DNA of 64,000 nucleotides from Lewinella sp050633125 (GCF_050633125.1 NZ_JBOEFX010000050.1:57533-121532); one strand, 5' to 3'. Shown: positions 1 through 8,130, counted from the first letter of the stretch. Translations and numbers: made by a program. The notes: a model not told the origin generated them from the sequence alone.

Positions 1-1794
1 GCTATCCCCAACCAATGATTGCCGGGGCTGATATCAAAATGGATATCTATCCGAAAGCACGTGACTTCACCGCCAGTGGGCAGTTGTATTTTGTCAATAA
101 GCTGGAGCAAGCGATTGATACCATTCTGGTCTCTAAAAGCTTTAGGGAGATTACCGAATATGAGTTGCTACAATCTCACAAGTTGGTCAGTAATGACGAA
201 GAGGTACGTTTTGATGTGTGGGCACTTGACCAACCGCTGGCCAAAGGTGATACGCTGGCGATGAACTTNNCCACTGGCCAAGGGCGATACGCTGGCGATG
301 AACTTTTCAGTACGAAACTATCCCAATACGCTTTTGCACGATAACAGTCGGGTAACAAAAAATGGTACCTACATCACCGCGAATATTTTACCCCGCCTTG
401 GTTTTAGGGAGCTTTTTCTGAGCGGTGACGAAAAAAGAGCCAAATACGGCTTGCCTCCTCGCGAAAACCGGGAGTTGTTACCTTCCGACACGACACTTTT
501 GGGCTATACTTTTACCGGCAATAATATGGATCGTATCATTTACGAAACGACCGTGAGCACCGCTGCTGGCCAGGAAGCTTTTTCGATGGGCAACCTGGTG
601 CGTTCCTGGACGGAGGGGGATCGCCATTACGCGCATTACCGCTCAGATGGATGGATTACTAATAATATATCGTGGTTATCGGGGCGCTATGTCCGCAAGA
701 CGGCCTCTGCGGAAGNNNNNNNNNNNNNNNNNNNNNNNNNNNNNNNNNNNNNNNNNNNNNNNTGGTGGAGGGAATTCAGTCTTCGCTGGATTATTGTAGT
801 CGCTGGTTTGGACCTTTGGGTTACGATAGTTTGCGCCTCATAGAATTTCCACTTACAGAAGGTACCCATGCGACCCTGAACGGGAATTTGATTCCATANN
901 NNNNNNNNNNNNNNNNNNNNNNNNNNNNNNNNNNNNNNNNNNNNNNNNNNNNNNNNNNNNNNNNNNNNNNNNNNNNNNNNNNNNNNNNNNNNNNNNNNNN
1001 NNNNNNNNNNNNNNNNNNNNNNNNNNNNNNNNNNNNNNNNNNNNNNNNNNNNNNNNNNNNNNNNNNNNNNNNNNNNNNNNNNNNNNNNNNNNNNNNNNTT
1101 AGGAGAAAAACGACTAAGTTCCTTCCAGAAAACGATGCACGACGTCTATTTGCGTACGCGGGCCCAAAGCGGCGATGAAACACCGCTGATTCTAGCCAAA
1201 GAAGGGCAAGATTATCTGAATTACTACAAAGGAGGCCTGGCCTTTTATGCGCTAAGTGACTATTGGAGTGAGGAGGCACTCAATAGTAGCCTCGCCAGCT
1301 ATGAGGCTGCCCACCGTTACGCGCCACCGCCTTACCCGACCTCGCTGGAGCTGATAGCACATTTGCAAAAAGATATACCTGATAGTTTGCAATACCTGTT
1401 GGAAGACTATTTTGAGACCATTACACTGTATGATAACCAGATTGGGAACGTGGAACTTACGTCGAATACAAACCAGGAATGGGAGGTGAACCTATCTTGC
1501 CAAGTGACCAAGTACCGCGCCAGCAAAAGTGGCCAAAGAACATTTACCAATGCCGCAGGAGGTCATCTTCAAACAGGAGAGACTCAATCTTTGCCCTTGC
1601 AGGACTACATCGAAGTAGGGTTTTATAAAAACACCGACGCTGGGAAAGTCTTGATTTCCAAAAGGAGAATAAAGGTAACGGCGATTCAAAATGACTTGCA
1701 ATTTACGCTGGCAGAACGGCCAGATAGGATCGTACTTGATCCAGATTTATTGCTCTTTGAAGAGGATAGAGAGGATAATGGGTGGGAGCGGTAG
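1..1794 (+). CDS. M1-family aminopeptidase-like protein, C-terminal part (5' end outside window, gapped)
   Basis: The frame is open from the window edge, so the gene starts upstream. It is broken by gaps at 269-270, 716-762 and 899-1098. Between the gaps one protein can be read in three frames. The segment after position 763 reads VEGIQSSLDYCSRWFGPLGY and continues into LRLIEFP, which resembles the region following the zinc site of M1 peptidases, in particular the large Bacteroidota ABC-permease/M1 fusions. The last 220 residues form the C-terminal helical and beta part of that family. The zinc motif HExxH is not visible and would lie upstream or in the 200-N gap. The apparent frameshifts are explained by gap lengths and by a duplicated contig end at 234-305, so I do not call it a pseudogene. 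Family assignment is moderate. Confidence 0.6.
234..305. other. Duplicated contig ends around a 2-N scaffold gap
   Basis: Positions 234-268 and 271-305 are the same 35 bases, offset by 37, with three mismatches, around Ns at 269-270. Removing one copy restores a single reading frame. The three mismatches are all synonymous third-codon-position changes (CCG/CCA, AAA/AAG, GGT/GGC). Confidence 0.85.
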
Positions 1795-2117
1795 GCGGCA
1801 GTGTAGTGTGCGGCGGCTGGTGGTTAGGAGCAACCCATTCGCATAAATACATTCATGTAATTACNNGCTCCTTTTTATCCTTTGTCCTGCTCCCTCCGGT
1901 CCGCCGGGCTTCAGGCTACGCCTTGCGCGTAATTCGGTCTACTTATAATTACAAAAATTCTGTTCTTAAAAGTGTGAATCCACCAGTTAGAGGTGATACA
2001 GAAAATTCTATGAACCCTATTTTCGAAGTATTATTTTCCAATAACTTGAATCCAATTAGATATGTTTCTTTTTCTTCTGAACTGAAAATTGTCCATTTGT
2101 CATTCCATGTTATTTCA
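1795..2117. other. Gene-free stretch with scaffold gap
   Basis: No convincing gene is seen. There is an NN gap at 1865-1866. A GC-rich segment around 1885-1945, with a CGGTCCGCCGGGCTTC-like core, resembles the intergenic repeats found elsewhere in the window. The rest is AT-rich. Confidence 0.5.
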
Positions 2118-2483
2118 TCATAACCTGTTCGAATTGTTGCTAGTAGGAGTAGAGACGTTGGAAGAAGGGTTCGTTATTTCCCAATAGAGAGGTAGGTTAA
2201 CTTCTGTTTGGATTAAATCAATATCATTTAGAAATATAGGAAGCTCATCATCATTCTTTAGTATTTGATCAATACCTGTAGATTCCAAAGTCATTTTTAT
2301 TTCCTGATAATTTCCAGCTGGGTCACCCGTGGTTCGTTGAGCATATACGACCACAAAGTCAGCATTGCCATCTTGGTCAATGTCAAGTTCTAAATTACTA
2401 GGAACTCCTCTTAATTCTAATTGGTCTTTGGCACAACCGAAACAAATTAGACCAATGGAGATTAGCATTAAATACTTGTGCAT
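2118..2483 (-). CDS. Small hypothetical lipoprotein
   Basis: About 121 residues from the ATG at 2483. I chose this start because it places a lipoprotein signal peptide, MHKYLMLISIGLICFGC, directly at the N terminus; the open frame extends upstream but that part has no signal character. The predicted lipidated Cys is residue 17. The mature part contains LDIDQDGNADFVVV, a DxDxDG-like calcium-loop motif of the kind found in dockerin and VCBS proteins, here as a single copy. The C terminus is Ser/Asn/Thr-rich. I do not recognise a family. It stands alone, with an N-containing gene-free stretch on each side. Confidence 0.55.
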   Translation of the reverse strand: MHKYLMLISIGLICFGCAKDQLELRGVPSNLELDIDQDGNADFVVVYAQRTTGDPAGNYQEIKMTLESTGIDQILKNDDELPIFLNDIDLIQTEVNLPLYWEITNPSSNVSTPTSNNSNRL

Positions 2484-2598
2484 GTTAAGATGTTTTCTAT
2501 TAAAGACGGATGTTTTAGGATTTTCGTTGGGTTTGCTTATGCCCACCTTAGTTTTATGCACAAGCTTTTCTGACTACATGACCTATTGCTTCAAAAAA

Positions 2599-2698
2599 TA
2601 GCGGACCGAATAGGGGAGTTCGGCGCCGATCTTCCATCGGGAGTGCACAGCCAGGGATAGTAGGCGNNGCCCGGCCCCGACCGGTAGGTATGGGGGGC
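2599..2698. repeat. Interspersed intergenic repeat, copy A (contains NN gap)
   Basis: It starts with GCGGACCGAATAGGGGAGTT and, after the gap at 2667-2668, ends with GCCCGGCCCCGACCGGTAGG followed by TATGGGGGG. A second copy with few differences lies at 4256-4370 in the same orientation. The right part can fold (CCCCG...CGGGG). The copies bracket the MarR/DUF2024/thioredoxin cassette. Confidence 0.7.
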
Positions 2699-2897
2699 AA
2701 AAAACTATTCATGGGTCGGCGAAGAATAACTTCCTTCCTTTAATGCTAATTTTTTGGCACTGAATAGAAGGTGACGGCGAATCAGATTGCGGCCAACGGA
2801 AGCTTAGCAGAGAGGGAGAACCACACAAGACGCTTAAGAAGATAATCACTTAGGTGTCTTTGGTGGTTTGAAAAAGTGGGATATAATGAATAGTTTT
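2699..2897. other. Gene-free spacer downstream of the marR gene
   Basis: About 200 bases between repeat copy A and the 3' end of the MarR gene. No open frame, RNA gene or clear terminator was recognised. Confidence 0.4.
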
Positions 2898-3500
2898 TTA
2901 TGACGCTTCAAATTCCGGGCAATCAATCCGTAACTCATTAGTCAGTAGGTTTTTGCCTAGGAAATTGCAGAAATGCCCGTCGGGCTTTTGTTCATAAAAA
3001 CGACACCCAAAGCAGGTACGCTGAACGGTAATAATACCAACCTTGTTAAGTCGGAATATTAATTCTTGTAGGGAAGAAAACAACTGCTCCTTATCCGGGG
3101 TACCTAATTTATTGATGGAAGCTTCGACAGGGCTGGCGAAAAGTTCTGTTGAAACTACCACTTCTTTGCCCTTTGGGGTTAATATTATAGTGAAAGCCCT
3201 TTTGTCTAATTTGTCGGGCACTTTTTCCGTCAGTCCTTTTTGGACTAGGGCCTTTAATGCATCACTAATGGTAGGTTTGGTCAGGTTAAACTCCCTGGCC
3301 AAATGACTGACATTACACAGGTCATCGTCATGATGTGCCACAAATATCAGCAGCTGAATCTGAATAGGACTCAACCCGATTGTTTTGGCATGATCCCATA
3401 ATAGCACCCTGAATACACCTGCAATTCTTTCGAGACCTGAGGTGATTTTTGCCGTCAGGTCAGTGTTTTGTCTGGCTGGGTCAAATGGGCTGTTACTCAT
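2898..3500 (-). CDS. MarR-family transcriptional regulator with C-terminal Cys cluster
   Basis: A 200-residue winged-helix regulator. The helix-turn-helix lies at about residues 60-90 (NVSHLAREFNLTKPTISDAL), followed by the wing (DKRAFTIILTPKGKEV). Unlike ordinary MarR proteins of about 145 residues, it has a C-terminal extension with four cysteines, C163-x2-C166-x11-C178-x15-C194, which could bind an Fe-S cluster or zinc or form redox-sensitive disulfides (inference). It is the last gene of a minus-strand cassette with a DUF2024 protein and a thioredoxin-like protein, both with CxxC motifs. A palindrome in the cassette promoter and a degenerate copy just upstream of this gene (3538-3552) suggest it represses both. 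Its likely signal is thiol or oxidant stress, but nothing in the sequence proves that. Confidence 0.85.
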   Translation of the reverse strand: MSNSPFDPARQNTDLTAKITSGLERIAGVFRVLLWDHAKTIGLSPIQIQLLIFVAHHDDDLCNVSHLAREFNLTKPTISDALKALVQKGLTEKVPDKLDKRAFTIILTPKGKEVVVSTELFASPVEASINKLGTPDKEQLFSSLQELIFRLNKVGIITVQRTCFGCRFYEQKPDGHFCNFLGKNLLTNELRIDCPEFEAS

Positions 3501-3537
3501 CCTGATACGCTCTGTTAAAAAAGATATTACCTGTAAA

Positions 3538-3552
3538 GTTAGTAATCCTAAT
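3538..3552. promoter_or_regulatory. Degenerate copy of the MarR-type operator upstream of marR
   Basis: GTTAGTAATCCTAAT matches the core of the perfect palindrome at 4203-4223 (GTTAGGATTCCTAAC) at 12 of 15 positions and lies 38 bp upstream of the MarR start, consistent with separate autoregulation. Confidence 0.45.
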
Positions 3553-3574
3553 CAAGGGAAACGTGGTAATTCTA

Positions 3575-3853
3575 TTAACAGCCTTCCATTTCTATGATAA
3601 AGTAGCCCTTTTCTGCAATTTCAGCCTCCCACTCCGGGCGGAGGGCTTCTATATGACAAAGACGGCATTGCTTTGACGCCAGCGGCTGTTCTGCTTGGCC
3701 TTTTGCTTTGAGGTATTCTTTACCATAGTTGTAGATAGTATTAGTGTCCATGATTTTTACTGGAGCAATAATATCGAAATGCATGATGTTACCGTCTTTT
3801 TTAGTGACATAGGTATCCCACACATTGACTTTTTTAGCGGTGGTTTTTTCCAT
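3575..3853 (-). CDS. DUF2024 family protein
   Basis: About 92 residues from the ATG at 3853. An upstream in-frame ATG at 3895 would add 14 residues that do not fit the family. The start VNVWDTYVTKKDGNIMHFDI is typical of DUF2024, a small alpha/beta family of unknown function. Later YNYGKEYLKAKG is followed by a CRLCH motif (Cys63, Cys66) and EMEGC at the C terminus. The CxxC could be a redox or metal site. It lies between the thioredoxin-like gene and the MarR gene on the same strand and probably shares their promoter at 4198-4228. Confidence 0.8.
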   Translation of the reverse strand: MEKTTAKKVNVWDTYVTKKDGNIMHFDIIAPVKIMDTNTIYNYGKEYLKAKGQAEQPLASKQCRLCHIEALRPEWEAEIAEKGYFIIEMEGC

Positions 3854-3924
3854 TGTATAGATTGCTTTTGATGGAATAGATGTAGCATCCACCAATATGG
3901 CGGATGCTACGATGAATAGGAAAC

Positions 3925-4158
3925 TTATCCTTTTACATCAGCCATAGAGGCACCGAAATTGAGGTGGAGAACATTGCCGTTTGGTGTGATTAGGGCAGGC
4001 ACTGATTTTACGCCTGCATTTTCGGCCTCTCCAATTTTGTTTTTGTCATTTCCGAGATGGACGACCTCTACGTTATCGGCTCCGATGAGGCTGATGATGT
4101 CTTGCTCTGCACTGACACATACCGGGCAACCGGCGTGGTAGAAGATAGATTTACTCAT
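3925..4158 (-). CDS. Thioredoxin/glutaredoxin-like small protein
   Basis: 77 residues, N-terminal MSKSIFYHAGCPVCVSAEQD with a CPVC active-site motif (Cys11, Cys14) and a cis-Pro candidate in KSVPALIT, as in thioredoxin-fold proteins. It has no signal peptide, so it is cytoplasmic. It is somewhat short compared with thioredoxin (about 105) and close to glutaredoxin-like proteins. It is the promoter-proximal gene of the Trx, DUF2024, MarR cassette. The promoter TTTG-N20-TATATTTA lies 40-70 bp upstream with a perfect MarR-type palindrome in its spacer, so it is probably induced when the MarR protein is inactivated. Confidence 0.8.
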   Translation of the reverse strand: MSKSIFYHAGCPVCVSAEQDIISLIGADNVEVVHLGNDKNKIGEAENAGVKSVPALITPNGNVLHLNFGASMADVKG

Positions 4159-4197
4159 TGTTTAAATGTTTTTAATGTTTAAGAATCAATTAATGCG

Positions 4198-4228
4198 TAA
4201 ATATAGTTAGGATTCCTAACTATTGCAA
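4198..4228 (-). promoter_or_regulatory. Bacteroidota promoter of the redox cassette overlapped by a perfect palindrome
   Basis: Read on the minus strand, TTG (4228-4226) is followed by a 20-base spacer and TATATTTA (4205-4198), matching the TTG-N19-21-TAnnTTTG form except for the last base. The spacer contains the 21-base palindrome 4203-4223 with two 10-base arms (ATAGTTAGGA / TCCTAACTAT) around one central base. A regulator bound here would block the polymerase. Confidence 0.75.
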
Positions 4229-4255
4229 ATTTAACTATGACTCTTAGCAAAAAAG

Positions 4256-4370
4256 TAGCGGACCGAACAGGGGAGCTCGGCGCAGCGGAGCGAGCACAGN
4301 NNNNNNNNNNNNNNNNNNNNNNNNNNNNNNNNNNNNNNNNNGCCCGGCCCCGACCGGTAGGTACGGGGGG
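4256..4370. repeat. Interspersed intergenic repeat, copy B (contains 42-N gap)
   Basis: It begins with GCGGACCGAACAGGGGAGCT and ends, after Ns at 4300-4341, with GCCCGGCCCCGACCGGTAGG then TACGGGGGG. Same family and orientation as 2599-2698. The left half contains GCTCG...CGAGC arms; the right half CCCCG...CGGGG arms. Confidence 0.7.
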
Positions 4371-4383
4371 ATGCCAAAAAAAA

Positions 4384-4851
4384 CTACTCAAGCCGAATTC
4401 TGATGGGTAAATTGAAGCGGACAGGGACGGCCTTTCCACATTGGGTAGCGGGAACCCACTGCCAACCCAGGTCAGCCATGAGCTGTATGAGGCGCTTGCC
4501 CTCGTCGCCAAAACCACCACCGATATCACGGACACAGGTGATGGATGCGGGGTCAATAAGGCCCTCGGCCGTGATGGTGAACGAAACGACAATGGTACCA
4601 CTGATGCAATTGCTACGGCTAATAGGAGGGTAGCGCAAATTGCTGTAAATGAAGTGGAGCATCTGCTGTTCTGCCTGTTTGCGGTAGTCGGCTCCCGAGT
4701 TTTTGGTTTTGATGAGCAGTAACGGCATGACTTCTGACGTGTTGAACATCATTTCGGGCGTATCCTGATCTTTGGGGAAAGCAGCCAGGTTGCAAACTTG
4801 AGCGGAAAGAAAACCACCGCTGAAGAGGAGTAAAAAGGGGAGCCATCTCAT
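4384..4851 (-). CDS. Secreted protein with TonB C-terminal-like domain
   Basis: 155 residues. It has a cleavable signal peptide (MRWLPFLLLFSGGFLSAQVC). The remainder, from FIYSNLRYPPISRSNCISG through TIVVSFTITAEGLI and the closing VPATQCGKAVPVRFNLPI, is the fold of the TonB C-terminal domain found in many stand-alone Bacteroidota energy-transducer-like proteins. It lacks the N-terminal membrane anchor plus Pro-rich linker of true TonB, so it is probably not an energy transducer but a periplasmic domain protein. It contains several cysteines (in NCISG, ITCVRD and TQCGK) that may form disulfides. Confidence 0.7.
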   Translation of the reverse strand: MRWLPFLLLFSGGFLSAQVCNLAAFPKDQDTPEMMFNTSEVMPLLLIKTKNSGADYRKQAEQQMLHFIYSNLRYPPISRSNCISGTIVVSFTITAEGLIDPASITCVRDIGGGFGDEGKRLIQLMADLGWQWVPATQCGKAVPVRFNLPIRIRLE

Positions 4852-4934
4852 AAGGCATATTTTTCCTTAAAGATGAAATATAAAAGCGATTTGGTGCTTT
4901 TGCATGGTTTGAACAACCAAAGGCACCTAAGGNN

Positions 4935-4962
4935 ATAAGGTAAATTCATGAATTTACCTTAT
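4935..4962. terminator. Perfect 28-bp palindrome 3' of the CocE-type gene
   Basis: Arms 4935-4948 and 4949-4962 are exact reverse complements (ATAAGGTAAATTCA / TGAATTTACCTTAT) with no loop, five bases downstream of the stop codon of the minus-strand hydrolase gene. It directly abuts an NN gap (4933-4934), so it may be a terminator or a fold-back assembly artefact. Confidence 0.45.
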
Positions 4963-4966
4963 TATC

Positions 4967-6916
4967 TTATTGCCTTGTAAGAACACTCACCTTGATGTTA
5001 CTAGGGTATTCCCCCATGTGATAAAGGCTGTGCTCTTGAGCCTGAAAATCCGCTTCGGTGGCCTCAAAGATATTGGGCACGAAAGTCTGCGGATTCATAT
5101 CGATATAAGGAAACCAGCTGCTGTGAACCTGGACCATGATGCGGTGTCCTTTTTTGAAGGTGTGCATCACGTCTTGCAGTTTCCAACTGACCTCGGTAAT
5201 TTCATTGGGTGCAAATGGTACGCCTTTTTCGAAACCATTGCGGTAGCGACCTCGGAAGGCCTCGCCCCGAACCAATTGCTGGTAACCACCCATGGTGAGG
5301 TTGTCCTGGGTTTCTTCGTAATCGGGGTGATTGTCGGGATAAACGTCAATGACTTTTACGATCCAGTCGGCATCGGTGCCGGTGGTGCTTACAAAAAGCT
5401 GGGCGTTGATAGGCCCGGCCAGGGTGACGTCTTCCATAAGCGGCTCGGTGGTGAAGGTGAGCACATCAGGGCGGCGCGCTACGTGGCGCTGGTCGTCGGC
5501 CATGTATTTGCGCGGAATAAATAGCGGCTTGATATCCGTATTAAAAGGTACTGGGTGCGCTGGGTCGCTGGTGAAGCTGGAAGCAGCGGATTCTTGCTTT
5601 TGCTCCTCTTCAGAAAGACTACCGTTATCATTCAAGAAGATGGTTTGTTCTATGGTGTTTTCTGGTGGCCAGTTGGCAAAGTCGCGCCATACCTTAGTGC
5701 CACAATCGAACATGTGGGCTTCGGCGAGGCCGGTTTTGCCATCGGCGGGGCCTTTGAGCCAGTGGTGGAAGAAACGGGCTTCGACATCGGCCTGGTAATC
5801 TTCATTGATGTTTTCACCAAAAAATACATTACTAACGGATTGGCAGCCCTTGCGGCGCGACCAGTCGCCATGACTCCAAGGCCCCATGACGATGGTGTTG
5901 TAAGTGTCGTCGTTCCATTTTTCGATGTTGCCATAAGTCATGAGCGGCCCGTAGAGGTCTTCTGCATCAAACCAGCCGCCTACGGTCATTACTGCCGGGC
6001 GGATGTCTTTGAGGTGCTGGACGATGTTTCGGCTTTGCCAAAACTCATTGTAGTCGGGGTTGGCCATGATCTCCTTCCAAAAGAAATTATCCTGATTGGA
6101 GACGGCATCGAGTTTAGACAGTGGAGTGTGCCTGAGATAGAAATCATACGGATCAGGCCCCATGTTAGGAAATTGGTACCAGGCTTCGTTGGTAGGTGCT
6201 GTTTTTTGAATACCGAAAAGGTTGTTGACCGACCAGTAGGCCAGGGTATAAGCCCCGTTGTGGTGGAAGTCATCAAAGTAGAAATCGCCGATCGGGGCTT
6301 GCGGGCTTACCGCTTTCAGGGCAGGGTGTGCGTCGATGAGGGAGCAGGTAGAATAAAAGCCAGGGTAAGAAATGCCCCAGACGCCTACCTTGCCAGTATT
6401 ATTTGGGATGTTTTTCACCAGCCAGTCGATACTATCGTAGGTGTCGCTGCTTTCGTCAATCTGGCTGGTAGAGCGTTTGTTTGGGATATAGGGGCGCATA
6501 TTGTCGAAGGTGCCCTCGCTCATCCAACGGCCACGGACATCCTGGAAGACGAAAATATACTTCTCGTTGGCCAATTCTTCAAACCGATTAAACTGCTCGG
6601 GGTACTGATCTGCGCCATAAGGCTGGGCACTGTAGCAGGTGCGCTGAAGCATGATGGGGTAGGGGTTCTCCGGGCTCGCATCCTTGGGGGTGTAGACCGC
6701 AACATAGAGCTTGATACCATCGCGCATGGTGATGTAGTGCTCGGTTTTGTTGTAAAAAGCCTTGGGGTTTTCCGCAGGCGTTGTCATTACCTCTTCCGTG
6801 ACGGCCTGTTGAGGTACGGTAGAGGTAGTGGTTACCGTCATGGTTTGGGTAACTTGTTGGGTAGGCGTACAGGCAAACAAAGCGAGTGCCAGCAGCAGGA
6901 GTAAGGTATTCCTCAT
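4967..6916 (-). CDS. CocE/NonD family (X-Pro dipeptidyl-peptidase-like) hydrolase, lipoprotein
   Basis: 649 residues. The N terminus MRNTLLLLLALALFAC is a lipoprotein signal with Cys16 as predicted anchor, so the enzyme is placed on a periplasmic or outer membrane face. An alpha/beta-hydrolase domain follows: MRDGIKLYVAVYTP, then QDVRGRWMSEG (oxyanion region), the nucleophile elbow GISYPG with Ser183, and GGWFDAEDLYG near the acidic residue. The C-terminal jelly-roll domain (LAGPINAQLFVSTTGTDADW, VDVYPD, VQVHSSWFPYID) is diagnostic of the CocE/PepX C-terminal domain. The family cleaves acyl ester or amide bonds (cocaine esterase, glutaryl-7-ACA acylase, X-Pro peptidases); the substrate here is unknown. 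It is co-directional with the LacI-type gene 42 bp upstream, so it may be part of the sugar locus. Confidence 0.9.
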   Translation of the reverse strand: MRNTLLLLLALALFACTPTQQVTQTMTVTTTSTVPQQAVTEEVMTTPAENPKAFYNKTEHYITMRDGIKLYVAVYTPKDASPENPYPIMLQRTCYSAQPYGADQYPEQFNRFEELANEKYIFVFQDVRGRWMSEGTFDNMRPYIPNKRSTSQIDESSDTYDSIDWLVKNIPNNTGKVGVWGISYPGFYSTCSLIDAHPALKAVSPQAPIGDFYFDDFHHNGAYTLAYWSVNNLFGIQKTAPTNEAWYQFPNMGPDPYDFYLRHTPLSKLDAVSNQDNFFWKEIMANPDYNEFWQSRNIVQHLKDIRPAVMTVGGWFDAEDLYGPLMTYGNIEKWNDDTYNTIVMGPWSHGDWSRRKGCQSVSNVFFGENINEDYQADVEARFFHHWLKGPADGKTGLAEAHMFDCGTKVWRDFANWPPENTIEQTIFLNDNGSLSEEEQKQESAASSFTSDPAHPVPFNTDIKPLFIPRKYMADDQRHVARRPDVLTFTTEPLMEDVTLAGPINAQLFVSTTGTDADWIVKVIDVYPDNHPDYEETQDNLTMGGYQQLVRGEAFRGRYRNGFEKGVPFAPNEITEVSWKLQDVMHTFKKGHRIMVQVHSSWFPYIDMNPQTFVPNIFEATEADFQAQEHSLYHMGEYPSNIKVSVLTRQ

Positions 6917-6957
6917 TATTGAATGTTTTGAGGAATAAATATAGTAATAGTTAAGCG

Positions 6958-8043
6958 CTAAAGAACGAGTTCCACTTCAGTGAGCTTCTTTACATGATAT
7001 GCTTCATTTTCTTTCACCACAATATCTAAGGGCAAGTATTGTTGTTTCTCTACTTCTTCGTTACGGATGAGTGATTTAAACAAACTATAAATTCCTCTGA
7101 ATCCCTGGTCTGCAGGGTTCTGATTGATCAAGAAATTGATCTTATTGGTTCTCAGGTAATTTAAGTTGGGGTCAATTAAATCGAAGCCAACAATTTTAAG
7201 ATTTTTGCTAACAATAAGATCTTCAATGCATTCTAAGATTTTATGCGCTCTGGAATTGGTAACAAAAATACCTCTTAATAAAGGGGTGTTATTGATCAAA
7301 TTATTCAAGAAGACCCCCAGCTTTTTGGGGTCATCAAATTGATCAAAATCTTCTCTGATTATCTGGACTTGCTTGTTATTGATTTCCTCAAAATAATCGC
7401 GGAAGCCTTGTTCTTTACTGATCAAATGCTGTGCGGCTTTAGTACTGTAGTCCAGATTAAGGATGCAAACCACACCACCATCGTTAAGTCCAAAATTAAG
7501 AAGTCGAGCACCAAGTACACCACTTTGGTAAGAGTCTTGTCCGATGTAGCAGAGCGGTTCAGCCCCTTCCAGATTGGTATTGATGATGACGTAAGGGATC
7601 TCGTGCTCTTCACATTCTTTGATCAACCAGCGGGCTTCTTCTGCAAACATTGGAGGAAACAGCAGACCATCAGGAAGGGTCTTGATAACGGCCTTAGCTT
7701 TTTCAACAAAACTGGCAGGGCTGCCATAATTGAAGAAAGTCTGTTCCAATGCCAAGCCATAGTGTTGTACAGCTTTTACGGCTTTTAGCACCCCGTCGTT
7801 GGTTTGCGACCAGTACAGGTCATCTTCAGGAGAGGGGAGTAAACTGGCAATGCGGACCGTTCTGTTATATGCCAAAGCGCTGGCAAGTATATTGCGCTCA
7901 TACCCAATTTCATCTATAACTTTCAGTACTCTTTCTTTAACCTCGGGTGATACCTTGCCTCTATTGTGAAGCACGCGATCAACAGTCCCTGTTGATACTT
8001 CAGCCTTATTGGCAATGTCCTTTATTCTTATTTTCTTCTTCAT
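6958..8043 (-). CDS. LacI-family transcriptional regulator
   Basis: 361 residues. The N-terminal LacI helix-turn-helix is IRIKDIANKAEVSTGTVDRV (residues 5-24) with the hinge region through GYERNILASALAYNRTVRIA. The rest is a periplasmic-binding-protein-like sugar-sensing domain (VRIASLLPSPEDD onwards, then PYVIINTNL, CYIGQDSYQSGVLGARLL). It is transcribed away from the ROK/NagB/SusCD operon. The 258-bp divergent region contains three palindromes with a central CG, as LacI-family proteins bind. The likely role is a repressor of GlcNAc or chito-oligosaccharide genes, probably sensing an amino sugar or its phosphate (inference from neighbours). Confidence 0.9.
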   Translation of the reverse strand: MKKKIRIKDIANKAEVSTGTVDRVLHNRGKVSPEVKERVLKVIDEIGYERNILASALAYNRTVRIASLLPSPEDDLYWSQTNDGVLKAVKAVQHYGLALEQTFFNYGSPASFVEKAKAVIKTLPDGLLFPPMFAEEARWLIKECEEHEIPYVIINTNLEGAEPLCYIGQDSYQSGVLGARLLNFGLNDGGVVCILNLDYSTKAAQHLISKEQGFRDYFEEINNKQVQIIREDFDQFDDPKKLGVFLNNLINNTPLLRGIFVTNSRAHKILECIEDLIVSKNLKIVGFDLIDPNLNYLRTNKINFLINQNPADQGFRGIYSLFKSLIRNEEVEKQQYLPLDIVVKENEAYHVKKLTEVELVL

Positions 8044-8130
8044 AAAATAATCCTGTCTCTAAAGGTAAAAAAAGGTAAGCACTTTTATTAACTACGCTAC
8101 CTAGGTGTTTCTGGCGATATGCGAATTAAA

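Noticed and set aside
1..1794. Pseudogene with two or more frameshifts
   Set aside because: All frame changes coincide with N gaps or with a duplicated contig end, so they are explained by assembly.
1782..2123. Plus-strand frame of 113 residues through the NN gap at 1865
   Set aside because: It contains the gap and repeat-like GC-rich sequence; no protein features.
4179..4601. Minus-strand frame across the N gap at 4300-4341
   Set aside because: It runs through the repeat and Ns and overlaps the TonB-C gene in another frame.
5555..6904. Long plus-strand open frame (449 residues) opposite the CocE-type hydrolase
   Set aside because: It lies completely antisense to a gene with clear family motifs and its product has no recognisable domains; a GC-rich codon shadow.
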